64,000 nucleotides of DNA from the NCBI GenBank assembly GCA_963711215.1, contig CAVQDH010000003.1:558001-622000 (forward strand), given 5' to 3'. The position numbers and the translations under genes are program-made. This DNA comes from WHUA01 sp963711215. GTDB lineage: Bacteria > Pseudomonadota > Alphaproteobacteria > UBA8366. Within the stretch, counting starts at the first letter, position 1, and every line of letters begins with the position of its first letter. Of the stretch, positions 27,678-37,287 are shown piece after piece. A model generated the notes under the pieces. That model was not told where the DNA came from. It did not search any database and worked only from the letters and a program-made list of their open reading frames with translations.

Positions 27678-28466
27678 GTGCCGGTGAGCGGGATCGCCTC
27701 CGTGCTCTCCGGCGCGGTCGAGGGCATGAGCCCGGCGATCGTCGCCTTCTGCCTCGGCGTCATGTTCGTCGCCGCCTTCATCCGCGGCTACACGGGATTC
27801 GGGTCGTCGCTGCTCTGGGTGCCGAGCCTGTCGCTGGTGCTGCCGCCGGTCGCGGTCGTGCCGGTGACCTTCATGCTGGAGCTGGCCGTCAGCCTGCACC
27901 TGCTGCCCTCGATCCGGCGCGACGTGCACTGGGCGTCGCTCTGCTGGATCTGGCTCGGCGCGGCGGTCGGCGTGCCGCTCGGCCTGGCGGCGATCGTCAG
28001 CCTGCCGGCCGACATGACCCGCGGCGCGGTCGCGGTGACGGTCATCGTCGCGGCGCTGCTGCTGTGGCGCGGCCGGCTGCTGGCCGGGACGCTCGCCTGG
28101 CCGGGCACCGCCGCGGTCGGTGTGGTCGCGGGGCTGCTGACCGGCGGCGTCGGCATCCCGGGACCGCCGGTCTTCCTCTACTACCTGTCGGCGCCGCTCG
28201 GCCTGCGCGTCGGCCGGGCGTCGATCATCGCCTATCTGCTGGGCCTGTCGCCGATCGCCTGCGCGTTCGCCTACGCCAACGGCATGCTCGACGGCACGGC
28301 GGTGCTGCGCGCGGCGCTGCTGCTGCCGGTCGTGCTCGCGGGAAGCTGGCTCGGCGCGCATGTCTTCGGCCGCGCCGATCCGGAGAAGGCGCGGCGCTGG
28401 ACCTTGCTGCTGCTGATGGCGATCGGCGCGGTGCTGCTGCTGCGCGTGGTGATCCGCGTCGTCTGA
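27678..28466 (+). CDS. sulfite exporter TauE/SafE family membrane protein
   Basis: The 262-residue protein has about eight helices. FIRGYTGFGSSLLWVPSL and GLLTGGVGIPGPPVFLYYLS are the two duplicated TauE/SafE signature loops. It uses a GTG start with GGAG five bases before it. The family moves sulfite, sulfoacetate or other organic anions across the inner membrane. It diverges from the IclR gene, which may regulate it. Confidence 0.88.
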   Translation: MPVSGIASVLSGAVEGMSPAIVAFCLGVMFVAAFIRGYTGFGSSLLWVPSLSLVLPPVAVVPVTFMLELAVSLHLLPSIRRDVHWASLCWIWLGAAVGVPLGLAAIVSLPADMTRGAVAVTVIVAALLLWRGRLLAGTLAWPGTAAVGVVAGLLTGGVGIPGPPVFLYYLSAPLGLRVGRASIIAYLLGLSPIACAFAYANGMLDGTAVLRAALLLPVVLAGSWLGAHVFGRADPEKARRWTLLLLMAIGAVLLLRVVIRVV

Positions 28467-28483
28467 GACCCTAGCCCGGCGGC

Positions 28484-29281
28484 TCAGTCCTTCGGCGCTT
28501 CGTCGAGCCGGACCACGATGCCTTCCAGCTCCGGCGAGGGCGGTCGGTAGCGCTTCATGACCAGCGGGTCGTGCCCCGGCACGACGTTCGCGTCGCTCGG
28601 CGCGAGCTGGCGCAGGCGGCGGAAGCCTTCCAGCATCTGGAACAGGTTCTCATGCGTCAGGAAGGGCGTGCCGTCGAAGATGCTCTCGTAGTAATGCGCG
28701 GCGTCGGAGGCGAGCACGACCCAGCCGCGCTTGGTGTGCACCTTGACCGACTGCAGCCCGCGGGTGTGCCCCGGGATGTGGTGCACCGAGATGCCGGGGA
28801 AGACCTCCTCGTCGCCGTTGTGGAAGACGACGCGGTCGCCGTAGATCGCCGTCACCATCTCCAGCACCTCGCTGAGCACGAAGGAGTGGCGCAGCGCCGG
28901 GTGCGTCATCGCCCGGCCGGTCACGAAGGCCATCTCCTCGTCCTGGATGTGGAAGCGCGCCTTCGGGAATTTTTCCAGCGTGCCGACATGGTCGTAATGC
29001 ATGTGCGAGATGATGACGTCCTCGACCTCGGCGGGATCGACGCCGACCAGCTTCAGGCTTTCCGCCGGGCAGCGCAGGCAGGTGCGGCCGCGCCGCTTGC
29101 CTTCCGCCTCGCTGAAGCCGATGTCGAGGACGACCGTGCGCTCGGGGCAGCGCATCACCCAGACGAAATAGTCCATCGCCAGCGGCGCGTCATGCGGGTC
29201 GCCATGGGCGAAGATCAGCCCGCGCTTGCCCATGCGCTCGCCGTATTTGATCGCAAAGACCTCGTATTCGGGCAGCGGCAT
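28484..29281 (-). CDS. N-acyl homoserine lactonase-like metallo-beta-lactamase fold hydrolase
   Basis: The 265-residue protein has the HxHxDH zinc motif (ISHMHYDHVG), the later His in IPGHTRG, Asp in ASDAAHYYE and the final His in VPGHDPLV, the full dinuclear set of the AttM/AiiA-type lactonase group. It could open acyl-homoserine lactones or other lactones. No LuxI homologue is visible in the window. AAAGGACAAGAGCG precedes the ATG. It is convergent with the TauE-type gene. Confidence 0.85.
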   Translation of the reverse strand: MPLPEYEVFAIKYGERMGKRGLIFAHGDPHDAPLAMDYFVWVMRCPERTVVLDIGFSEAEGKRRGRTCLRCPAESLKLVGVDPAEVEDVIISHMHYDHVGTLEKFPKARFHIQDEEMAFVTGRAMTHPALRHSFVLSEVLEMVTAIYGDRVVFHNGDEEVFPGISVHHIPGHTRGLQSVKVHTKRGWVVLASDAAHYYESIFDGTPFLTHENLFQMLEGFRRLRQLAPSDANVVPGHDPLVMKRYRPPSPELEGIVVRLDEAPKD

Positions 29282-29558
29282 CGCTCTTGTCCTTTCGCTG
29301 TGAAACCGACGCTTCGGCCGCCGCGTCGGGGGCGGTGACGGCCATGGTATCGGCGGGGATGCGGGGGATGCAAATCCCGGTCGTAGCGCCGTTGCGGCCA
29401 GCCCGCGCGCGGCCTTCGGCGCTTTGCCGGGTCACGAGCCTGGACCGGGATGGAATGCTTTACGATGGGGCGATTGAGGATATGGGCAGGATGTCCGACA
29501 TTCGCTGCGCCGGATGACCGCGGGTCTCAAAGGCGGCGGCACCGCCGCCCCAGCGACG

Positions 29559-30260
29559 CTAGACGGACTGGTTGTGGCGCCGGCGCTGCCAGCCGAACAG
29601 ACCCAGGACGACGAGCGCACTCCAAAACAGCGGCAATGCGGCCGGTGCAGGGACCGCCGACACCTGAGTGCCGTCGAACGTCGTCCGAAATGCCAGATCT
29701 TCGCCGGCGTCGAAGCGGGAACTCCAGCCCAGCCCGTTACTGAACGCCGCGTTCGAGTTCGAAAATACGAACTCGCCCGGCGCGTATTTGTCGGTGCCGT
29801 TGAACGCCGTGGCCCGGACGGTCGCGCCCTGGAGCGTCTCCCCGAAAGCCGCCAGCACGAAGAAATAGGTCGAGCCGTTGACGACCGGAAGGTCGAGCCC
29901 GACGTTGAAGGTCTGCAGGCCGCCGCCGGCATGGTTCAGCGTTTGCTGCGAGAGAATGGCGCTTGCGTCTGGCAAAAGCCCGGAGCCTGGGACGCCCGCG
30001 GCGCGTCCGCCGGTGATGAGCAACTGAAAGCTGCCGCCCGCGCCATTGCTGATATCGAACGACAGGTTCGCCCAATGGCTATCGTTGGCCTGAACCGACT
30101 GTGCGTAGTATTCCGAGCCCGTGCTGCTGAAAGTGGATTGATCGAAGTTGCCGGGGAGGCCGAACAGATCGATGGTCGTTGCCTGGGCGGCGCCGACCGA
30201 GCCCATGACGGCGAAAAAGACCGTGGCGGCCGCAGCTATCCGAATGTGACGGCTCATCAT
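29559..30260 (-). CDS. PEP-CTERM/VPxxP-type sorted exported protein
   Basis: The 233-residue protein has a signal peptide (hydrophobic 8-25, VGAAQA), a beta-rich middle and a C-terminal VPAPAALPLF, then a hydrophobic helix and RRRHNQSV. This three-part tail is a VPxPA variant of the PEP-CTERM sorting signal recognised by exosortase. The middle domain (VNGSTYFFVLAAF, YAPGEFVFS) is a putative surface module of unknown binding role. GGGGAGAGC precedes the tandem ATG. No exosortase gene is present in the window. Confidence 0.8.
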   Translation of the reverse strand: MMSRHIRIAAAATVFFAVMGSVGAAQATTIDLFGLPGNFDQSTFSSTGSEYYAQSVQANDSHWANLSFDISNGAGGSFQLLITGGRAAGVPGSGLLPDASAILSQQTLNHAGGGLQTFNVGLDLPVVNGSTYFFVLAAFGETLQGATVRATAFNGTDKYAPGEFVFSNSNAAFSNGLGWSSRFDAGEDLAFRTTFDGTQVSAVPAPAALPLFWSALVVLGLFGWQRRRHNQSV

Positions 30261-30613
30261 GCTCTCCCCAGTTTGGTCCCGACGCCGAAATCGTAGGGTA
30301 GATCGTTACGCAAGGAAAACGTGCATACGGATACCGGGGGACCGCATGGGGTAAGCCGATGGTACCAGGGCCGCTCGGCGTGACCCATGTCTGCTCCCTA
30401 CGGGACTACGGCTCGATCGCATTCGATATGTATTGCGACTTCTTTTGAAAACGGCCCGCGGCGCCGATGTACCCAACGATTTGACCGAGACCGCGGGATC
30501 GGCTGCAATCGTATTCGGCACAGACGACCTGCGTCGTAACGCGGCGCGGGCATGACGCCGCCAGGTGCGGCCCGATGCGCGGTCCGGTCCGGCGGCGAGG
30601 GAGGGAAGACACC
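30261..30613. other. intergenic region upstream of thiolase-like gene
   Basis: No gene is supported in these 353 bases. The stretch 30400-30500 is less GC-rich than its neighbours and lies between divergently oriented genes, so promoters for both the PEP-CTERM-type gene and the thiolase operon are expected here. I could not define a convincing box. Confidence 0.35.
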
Positions 30614-31873
30614 ATGGCGCGTACCAGCGAGATCGACGCTTCGACGCCGAGGCACCTGCAGGACAAATACGCCATCACCGGCATCGGCGAGACCGAGTAC
30701 ATGCGCGGCTCCGGCCGCACGACCCGCGCGCTCGCCTGCTGGGCGATCAGCAACGCGATCAAGGACGCCGGCATGTCGCCCGCGGACATCGACGGCATGC
30801 TGTCCTATTCCGGTAACGATTCGACCTTCTCGCCGGTGATCGCGGGCGACCTCGGCATCCGCCCGAACTTTTTCATGGACGTGCACGGTGGCGGGTCGTC
30901 GACCGAGGCGCTGATCGGCATCGCCATCGGCGTGATCGAGGCCGGCATGTGCAACGCCGTCGTGATCTTCCGCGCGATGAATGGCTATAGCGAGGTGCGC
31001 ATCGGCGGCACCGGCGCGCGCTCCGCGGTGCCGGTCAGCGGCGACGCGCTGCACGATCGCGCTTATGGCTGGCAGAGCGCCGGGCAGCGCTTCAGCCTGA
31101 CCTTCATGCGGCATATGTATGATTATGGTACGACCCCCGAGCAGGTCGCGCATGTGAAGGTGGCGCACAGCAAGCACGCGTCCAACAATCCCAAGGCCTA
31201 TTACAAGAAGCGCTACACGGTCGACGACGTGGTCAGCAGCCGCTTCATCTGCAAGCCGCTGCACCTGCTCGACTGCTGCGTCGAGACGGACAATTCGACG
31301 GCGATCATCATCACCCGCGCCGACCGGGCGAAGGACAGCCCGCACAAGGCGCCGCTGATCCGCTCGGTCGTCGGCCGCTGCTGCAAGCCGCGGCCGGAGG
31401 TGCATTACCAGGTCGGGCCGATCTCCACCGTCGCGGGGCATTACGCCAAGGACATTCTTTGGAAGAACGCGGGCGTCGGGCCGGAGGATATCGACATCAC
31501 CGGCTCCTACGACGCCTTCACCTTCACCGCGATGCTGCAGCTCGAGGATTACGGCTTCTGCAAGAAGGGCGAGGGCGGGCATTACGTCTCGAGCGGCACG
31601 ATCGAGCTCGGCGGCAAGCGGCCGAACAACACCGCCGGCGGGCACCTCTGCGAGGGCTACACCCACGGCATGAACATGGTGATCGAGAATGTCCGCCAGC
31701 TGCGGGGCGAGGTCGACGATTCCTGCCCGATCGGGCCGGACGGCAGGAAGCGCCACACCCACGACTACCGCGAAGGCGGCTGCCGCGCGGTGAAGGACCC
31801 GGAACTGACCTGCAACATGGGCTGGGCCACGCCGGGCATCGGCTCGGCGCTGGTCATGCGGCGCGGCGACTAG
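30614..31873 (+). CDS. thiolase-like protein lacking nucleophilic Cys (Ltp/SCP-x type)
   Basis: The 419-residue protein has the thiolase double fold (YAITGIGETEYMRGSGRTT at the start, NTAGGHLCEGYTHGM and ENVRQLRG near the end). At the position of the acyl-accepting Cys it reads HGGGSSTEAL (91-100), without Cys. This is the pattern of the lipid-transfer-protein thiolases that pair with DUF35 proteins, some of which (Ltp2 with ChsH2) are retro-aldolases for CoA-linked side chains. GGAGGGAAG precedes the ATG. A DUF35 gene follows 23 bases later. Confidence 0.88.
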   Translation: MARTSEIDASTPRHLQDKYAITGIGETEYMRGSGRTTRALACWAISNAIKDAGMSPADIDGMLSYSGNDSTFSPVIAGDLGIRPNFFMDVHGGGSSTEALIGIAIGVIEAGMCNAVVIFRAMNGYSEVRIGGTGARSAVPVSGDALHDRAYGWQSAGQRFSLTFMRHMYDYGTTPEQVAHVKVAHSKHASNNPKAYYKKRYTVDDVVSSRFICKPLHLLDCCVETDNSTAIIITRADRAKDSPHKAPLIRSVVGRCCKPRPEVHYQVGPISTVAGHYAKDILWKNAGVGPEDIDITGSYDAFTFTAMLQLEDYGFCKKGEGGHYVSSGTIELGGKRPNNTAGGHLCEGYTHGMNMVIENVRQLRGEVDDSCPIGPDGRKRHTHDYREGGCRAVKDPELTCNMGWATPGIGSALVMRRGD

Positions 31874-31896
31874 TGGGTACTAGGGAGGATCGGAAA

Positions 31897-32421
31897 ATGG
31901 CCGGACTGAAAGGCGACTACCTCGGCATGACGCTGACGGTCACCGAGCTCGACATCGAAAACCTGGAATACTTCAAGCATTGCGCAGCGCACGACTTCCA
32001 CCTGCAGCAATGCAGCGACTGCGGCATCATCCGTTACCCGCCGGGCGCGGCCTGCCATCATTGCGGCAGCCTGCGGTCGAGCTGGGTCCCGGTCGAGGGC
32101 AAGGGGACGGTGCACTCGTATAGCGAGGTGCATCACGGCATCCAGCCGGCCTTCAAGGAGCGGACGCCCTACATGATCCTGCTGGTCGATCTCGACACCC
32201 AGCTGGGCAAGCCGGGCCCGGAGCACGCGCTCCGCGTCGGCGGCAACCTGGCGACGCCGGACGGCACGCTGGCGCCGCCCGAGATGGTGAAGGCGATCGG
32301 CATCGGCTCGCGCATGAGGATGGTCTTCGCCGACGTCTCGGAGGGCCTTTCGATCCCACTCTGGACGCTCGACGAGGACGCCGAGCAGCCGGCGACGCCC
32401 TGGCGCTATCCGCAGGAGTAG
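31897..32421 (+). CDS. DUF35 OB-fold / zinc-ribbon protein (acyl-CoA-associated)
   Basis: The 174-residue protein has a rubredoxin-like zinc ribbon, CSDCG and CHHCG (about residues 40-58), then an OB fold (GKGTVHSYSEVHHGIQ). DUF35 proteins bind CoA substrates and act as obligate partners of thiolase-like proteins. TAGGGAGGATCGGAAA precedes the ATG. Its tight linkage to the Cys-less thiolase supports a two-subunit aldolase or acyl-transfer enzyme; which reaction is inferred. Confidence 0.9.
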   Translation: MAGLKGDYLGMTLTVTELDIENLEYFKHCAAHDFHLQQCSDCGIIRYPPGAACHHCGSLRSSWVPVEGKGTVHSYSEVHHGIQPAFKERTPYMILLVDLDTQLGKPGPEHALRVGGNLATPDGTLAPPEMVKAIGIGSRMRMVFADVSEGLSIPLWTLDEDAEQPATPWRYPQE

Positions 32422-32438
32422 GGGGCAGGGCCTGCGCG

Positions 32439-32528
32439 CATGGACCCCACGGACAAGCCGTGGGGTGACGAGTCTTTTTCGGATTCAAATAGATCGCGTC
32501 ATGCCACGATTTATTCGTGGCATCCATG
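32439..32528. repeat. double-hairpin intergenic element
   Basis: Two perfect 9-bp hairpins stand in tandem: ACCCCACGG-ACAAG-CCGTGGGGT (32444-32466) and ATGCCACGA-TTTAT-TCGTGGCAT (32501-32523). The whole element is bounded by CATGGA and its complement TCCATG. It follows the DUF35 stop and looks like an interspersed palindromic repeat that could also end transcription. Confidence 0.65.
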
Positions 32529-32645
32529 AACGGCTCTCAGGACTTGCGCCAATGCGCGGGTAGAGCGACCCTATAGCGAGCGATCGGGCGTGGTCGTCAA
32601 GAACCCATCAAGTGACCCGATCCGCTAAAACATGGGAGCGCGCCG

Positions 32646-34346
32646 ATGAAGAACACGTTGGACGGCGGCGAAGCGATTCTCGAGGCCTGCCGCAAGCTGG
32701 GCGTGGACTACATCATCTCGTCGCCGGGCACCGAATGGGCCCCGGTGTGGGAGGCGATGGCGAACCAGATCGCCCGCGGCGGCGACGGGCCCGCCTTCAT
32801 CGACGTCTGGCACGAGACGCTGGCCGTGAACATGGCCGCGGGCTACACGCTGGCGACCGGCAAGATGCAGGCCGTGCTGCTGCACGCGGGCGGCGGCTTG
32901 CTGCAGGGCGCGATGGGCATTCACGGCGCCTGGTCGGCGGGCATTCCCATGGTGGTGATCTCGGGCGAGACCATGACCTATGGCGAGCGGCCGGATTTCG
33001 ATCCGGGGCCGCAATGGATCAACAACCTCAGCATCGTCGGCGGCACCACGCGCCTCGTCGAGCCCGTGGTGAAATACGCGGGGCAGGCCGGCAGTATCTA
33101 TGTCCTCTATGAAAGCGTGGTCCGCGCCGGCGAGCTGGCGCAGCGCGCAGCCGACCGGCCCGACCTATCTCAGCGTCTCGACCGAGACGCTGATGGAGCC
33201 CTGGACGCCGCCGAAGCACGCGCGCGCGGTCCCGCCCGCGCCGCAGCTCCTGACCCCGCCCGAGGACATCGACCGGCTGGCCCGGCTGCTCGCGCAGGCG
33301 AAGAGCCCGCTGGTGATCGCGGAGGCCGCCGGCTCCGACGCCGGGACCTACGACGCGCTGGTCGCGCTCTGCGAGCTGCTCGCTCTGCCGGTCGTGGAAT
33401 CGACGCGATCGTCCTTCGCCAATTTCCCGAAGGACCATCCGCTGCACCAGGGGCACGACCAGAAGCCGTTCCGCGCGGACGCCGACCTCATCCTCGTCAT
33501 CCGCACGCGGGCGCCTTGGTACCCGCCGAGCGACCGCCCGCCGAACGCGACGATCGCCGTGATCGACGAGACGCCGCACCGCGACAGCATGGTCTACCAG
33601 AGCCTGCAGGCGGACCTGTATCTCGAAGGCAATGTCGGGCGCACGCTGCGCGATCTCGCCGCCGCCGCGCAGGCGCTCGGCCCCGACGCAGCCGCGATCG
33701 CGGAACGGCGGGCGCGCCTTGCGATCGCCCACGACCTGCTGTGGGAGGGCAAGCGCACAGCTCTACGACGAAGTCCGCAGCAAGCGGCCGATCGATCCCA
33801 TCTGGCTCTGCGCCGCGCTGAGCGAGGTCATGCCGGCGGACGCAATCTATATCGACGAAGTCACGACCCATACCAGGGCTGATGCATGAGCACGTGATGT
33901 GGAACAAGCCGCAAAGCCTGTTCAGCCGGCATGGCGGGCTGGGGCAGGGGGTGGGGCTGTCGCTCGGCATCAAGCTCGCGAAGCCGGACAGCACGGTGGT
34001 CACGCTGATCGGCGACGGCGGCTTCCTCTACAATCCGGTGCTGCAATGCCTCGGCGCGGCGCGCGACTACAAGCTGCCGACGCTGACCGTGATCTTCGAC
34101 AACAGGAAATACGCGGCGATGCAGAACATGCATCTCAAGATGTATCCCGACGGCACCGCGGTCGCGACCGACACCTTCCACGGCACGCACATCAACGGGC
34201 CGGACATGGCCAAGGTCGCGGAATCGGTCGGCGGTTACGGCGAGCAGGTCGAAGACCCGGACGCGTTGCCGGACGCGCTCCGCCGCGGCCTCAAGGCGGT
34301 CGGCGAGGGCCGGCCTGCGATCATCGACGTGATCTGCGACCGGTAG
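32646..34346 (+). CDS. thiamine-pyrophosphate enzyme, acetolactate synthase-like (three frame breaks)
   Basis: About 566 residues. The N-terminal Pyr domain has YIISSPGTEWAPVWEAMA and WHETLAVNMAAGY with the activating Glu; the middle domain begins PPEDIDRLARLL; the PP domain has GDGGFLYN and FDNRKYAAM, the magnesium/TPP motif. Extra bases near 33148, 33757 and 33876 break the frame. The family includes acetolactate synthases, benzoylformate decarboxylases and sulfopyruvate decarboxylases; the substrate here is not evident. It sits between the thiolase/DUF35 pair and a convergent Rieske oxygenase gene. Confidence 0.88.
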
Positions 34347-34370
34347 CGGATTGTCCGCACGCAACCCAAT

Positions 34371-34493
34371 TCCCTCTCCCCTTGCGGGGCAGGGTCAGGG
34401 CGGGGGGACTTCTGATAAAATTACGTTCGCCGCGGGGGGCGCCTTGCCCGTTCACCCCCACCTAAATCCTCCCCCATCAAGGGGGAGGACTTC
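34371..34493. repeat. palindromic interspersed repeat, copy 2 (inverted)
   Basis: Shares blocks with the element at 26555 but in opposite orientation: TTGCGGGGCAGGGTCAGGG at the left, CACCTAAATCCTCCCCCATC and AAGGGGGAGGACTTCAG at the right. It fills the convergent gap between the TPP enzyme and the Rieske oxygenase genes. Confidence 0.75.
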
Positions 34494-34519
34494 AGGCTGA
34501 GCGCCGGCGAATCAACCGC

Positions 34520-35809
34520 TCACACCGACGCCACCGCGACGCCGGGCTGCAGCGTGAGCGTGTCGCGGCACGCCTCGTCGAACGCCTGGTGCGGTCCCAG
34601 GATAATGGACGCCGCGCGCACGCGCTGGTGGGCCGGGTCGACGCCGGGCGGCGTCGTGCCCTCGTCGCGCAACGCCAGCGCCGCCTGCTGCAGGCGGCGG
34701 CGCGCCATGATGATGCCGCGGTCGGTCGGCACCAGGTGCTCCTTCCGGCGGTCGATGATCGGCCCCATGCTTTCCTGCAGCGAGGCGTCCTGCATCGAGA
34801 TGCCCTCGACGCCGCTGTAGGTGAGGCCGGCCTTCTGCGCCGCGCGGTCCATCAGGTAGTCGTTGTCCTTGTTAGCGAGCGGCCGGTAGGTGCCGGGCAC
34901 GTATTTGACGTGGATGCCGTGGCCGTCCCGCATCGCCTGGCGCTCGGCCGCGGAAAGCGGCCGCACCGGGATGGAAATCGTAGCTCCAGGTCCAGCAGTT
35001 CTCGTCGTCGATCGGGACCCAGAAATGGCCGTGCACCGGATAGTCGCCGCGCGGCGGGATCATGGTGAAGCACGGCATGACCCAGGGCGTGATGCGCCAG
35101 TAATAGTTGCCGTTCTCCGCGTTGCGGCGCACGCCGATCAGCAGGCCGCCCGGGATTCTCGACCACCTCGAAGACCGGCCGGCTGTCGCCGAGATTGTAC
35201 TTGTTGCCCGGCGCGTTGCGGAACAGCGGGTCGTTCCTGACGGCCGCGCCGTGCAGCCAGGAGACGTGGCTGGAATCGATGCCGCCTTCCAGCGCCTGCA
35301 GCCAGTTGCATTCCTGCAGGCGCTTGGACGTGTAGCTGTGCGACGCCGGCACGCGCGCGAACTCCCACTCCGGCAGCGGCGGGCTGGTGCTCTTCTGGGC
35401 CCATATAGGCCCATAGCACGTCGCCGATCTTGACCAGCGGATAGGAGGTCAGGCGGATCTTCTCGCAGAAACGGCTATCTTCAGGCTCGGAGGGCACCTC
35501 GAGGCACTGGCCGTCGACGTCGAACTTCCAGCCGTGATAGGGGCAGCGCAGGCCGTGCTCTTCGTTGCGGCCGAACCACAGCGAGACGCCGCGATGCGGG
35601 CAGAACTCGTCGATCAGCCCGTAGCGGCCGCCGGTGTCGCGGAAGGCGATCAGGCGCTCCGACAGCAGCTTGACGCGGACCGGCGGGCAGTCGTTCTCCG
35701 GCAGCTCTTCGGCCAGCATCGCGGGCAGCCAGTACCGGCGGAAGAGCGCGCCCATCGGCGTGCCCAGGCCGGTCTGGGTCAGCAGGTCATTCACTTCCTG
35801 TCGCAGCAT
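34520..35809 (-). CDS. Rieske aromatic-ring-hydroxylating oxygenase, alpha subunit (three frame breaks)
   Basis: About 429 residues. The Rieske centre ligands are Cys70/His72 (CPHRG) and Cys89/His92 (CPYHGW). The catalytic iron site follows in the C-terminal domain (GIDSSHVSWLHG). The family resemblance is to the phthalate 4,5-dioxygenase / vanillate demethylase group of one-component-oxygenase subunits. Extra bases near 35385, 35156 and 34972 break the frame. GAGGAGAATTC precedes the ATG. No reductase gene is adjacent, so electrons must come from elsewhere. The likely role is hydroxylation or O-demethylation of an aromatic compound. Confidence 0.9.
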
Positions 35810-35960
35810 GGAATTCTCCTCAGCTCGACGTGAATGGCGGCGTCCGGGTCGAAAAACGCTAGAACCTTCGGCGGGAAGGGTCAACCTCGATCGCGGCATT
35901 TGCTTGCAAGTCCGACAGGGAATACTATGAGCCGAAGCCCACAGCAGAAAGGGTCGCGGC

Positions 35961-37064
35961 ATGGCGGAACAGGTCCTGGCGGCGGTGCGCACGGGCGCGC
36001 ATAAAACCGAGCTGCGCGAATATCCGATGCCGGAGATTCCGGAGGACGGCGCGCTGCTCAAGATGGAGGTCGCCGGCATCTGCGGCACCGACGTGAAGCT
36101 CTACGCCAAGCCGCCGTCCGACGCGCCCGTCATCATGGGGCACGAGAATATCGGCACCATCGTCAAGGCGAGCCGCCGCTTCGCCGAGCGCAAAGGGGTC
36201 AAGGAAGGCGACCTCGTCTTCGTCGAGCACTACGTGCCCTGCTTCCAATGCGAATGGTGCCATCAGGGCGAATACCGGCTCTGCGCGGCGACCGACTGGC
36301 GGCGCAACCCGGACGCGGTGCGCTACGGCTATACCTCGGCCGACCGCGCGCCGCATCTCTGGGGCGGCTTCGCGCAATACATGTTCCTGCCGTGGAACGC
36401 GGTGCTGCACAAGGTGCCGAAAGGCGTGACGCCGGAGCTGGCCGGCATCGTGACGCCGATGGCCAACGGCATCCAGTGGGCGCTGCTCGACTGCGCGGTC
36501 GGCTACAATTCGACCGTGCTGGTGCAGGGGCCGGGCCAGCAGGGGCTGTCGCAGACGGTGGCGTGCAAGCAGGCGGGCGCATCGCTGATCATCGTGACCG
36601 GCACGAAGAAGGATGCGGCGCGGCTCTCGGTCGCCCGCAAGCTCGGCGCCGACCATGTGATCGACGTGGACGCGGAGGACGCGCTGGCGCGGATCATGGC
36701 GATCACCGGCGGCAAGGGCGTCGACGTGGCGCTCGACTGCACCGCGGGCGCGGGGACGACGCCGGTCCTGCTCGGCCTCGACGCGCTGAAACGCAAGGGC
36801 GGCACGTTGCTCGTCCAGGGCGAGGTGGCAACCTTCCCCGACTTCCCGATCGGCAAGCTCACCAACAAATACGTCACGGTGAAGAGCGCGCGCGGCCATA
36901 ACTACCGTTCCTGCGAGCTGGCGCTGCAGCAGCTCGCCTCGGACCGCTTTCCGCTCGACCTGATCACCACCCACCGCTTCGGCCTGAAGGACGTCGACAG
37001 GGCGATCAAGGCCGTGGGCGGCAGCGAGGGCGTGATTCACGTCTCGCTCCTGCCCTGGGAATGA
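35961..37064 (+). CDS. zinc-dependent alcohol dehydrogenase (MDR family)
   Basis: The 367-residue protein has catalytic zinc ligands in GICGTD and MGHEN, the four-Cys structural zinc lobe (CFQCEWCHQGEYRLC, about residues 94-108) and a coenzyme motif VLVQGPGQQG, close to GxGxxG. The substrate is unknown. It diverges from the Rieske oxygenase gene, and an oxidised-alcohol step after hydroxylation or demethylation is a plausible joint role. Confidence 0.9.
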   Translation: MAEQVLAAVRTGAHKTELREYPMPEIPEDGALLKMEVAGICGTDVKLYAKPPSDAPVIMGHENIGTIVKASRRFAERKGVKEGDLVFVEHYVPCFQCEWCHQGEYRLCAATDWRRNPDAVRYGYTSADRAPHLWGGFAQYMFLPWNAVLHKVPKGVTPELAGIVTPMANGIQWALLDCAVGYNSTVLVQGPGQQGLSQTVACKQAGASLIIVTGTKKDAARLSVARKLGADHVIDVDAEDALARIMAITGGKGVDVALDCTAGAGTTPVLLGLDALKRKGGTLLVQGEVATFPDFPIGKLTNKYVTVKSARGHNYRSCELALQQLASDRFPLDLITTHRFGLKDVDRAIKAVGGSEGVIHVSLLPWE

Positions 37065-37081
37065 TTCAATAGCGCAAGATG

Positions 37082-37252
37082 AAGTCCTCCCCTTGCGGCG
37101 CGCTTGTCGTCGCGCGCCGCTCTGTGCGGCGGCCGGTCGACACCGGCCGCCTGGGGAGGATTTAGGTGGGGGGTGAACCACGCCCCCTCATCCGGTGCCG
37201 AATTTTGCCGGAAGTCCCCCCACCCTGGCCCTCCCCCGCAAGGGCGGAGGGG
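37082..37252. repeat. palindromic interspersed repeat, copy 3 with nested hairpin insertion
   Basis: The outer parts (AAGTCCTCCCCTTGCGG, GGGGAGGATTTAGGTGGGG, CCCCACCCTGGCCCTCCCCC) match the copies at 26555 and 34371. The left hairpin is interrupted by about 55 bases carrying two perfect hairpins: CGGCGCGC-TTGTCGTC-GCGCGCCG (37096-37119) and GGCGGCCGGT-CGAC-ACCGGCCGCC (37128-37151). It lies between convergent genes. Confidence 0.75.
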
Positions 37253-37287
37253 AAATAATTTGATTGCAATGATTTATTTGGCGCCCT

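Noticed and set aside
28484..29281. Complete quorum-sensing locus around the lactonase-like gene.
   Set aside because: There is no LuxI and no autoinducer-binding LuxR in the window; the LuxR-type protein at 5366 has a receiver domain instead.
26555..37252. The G/C-rich repeats as a CRISPR array.
   Set aside because: Copies are kilobases apart, inverted relative to each other and lack regular spacers.
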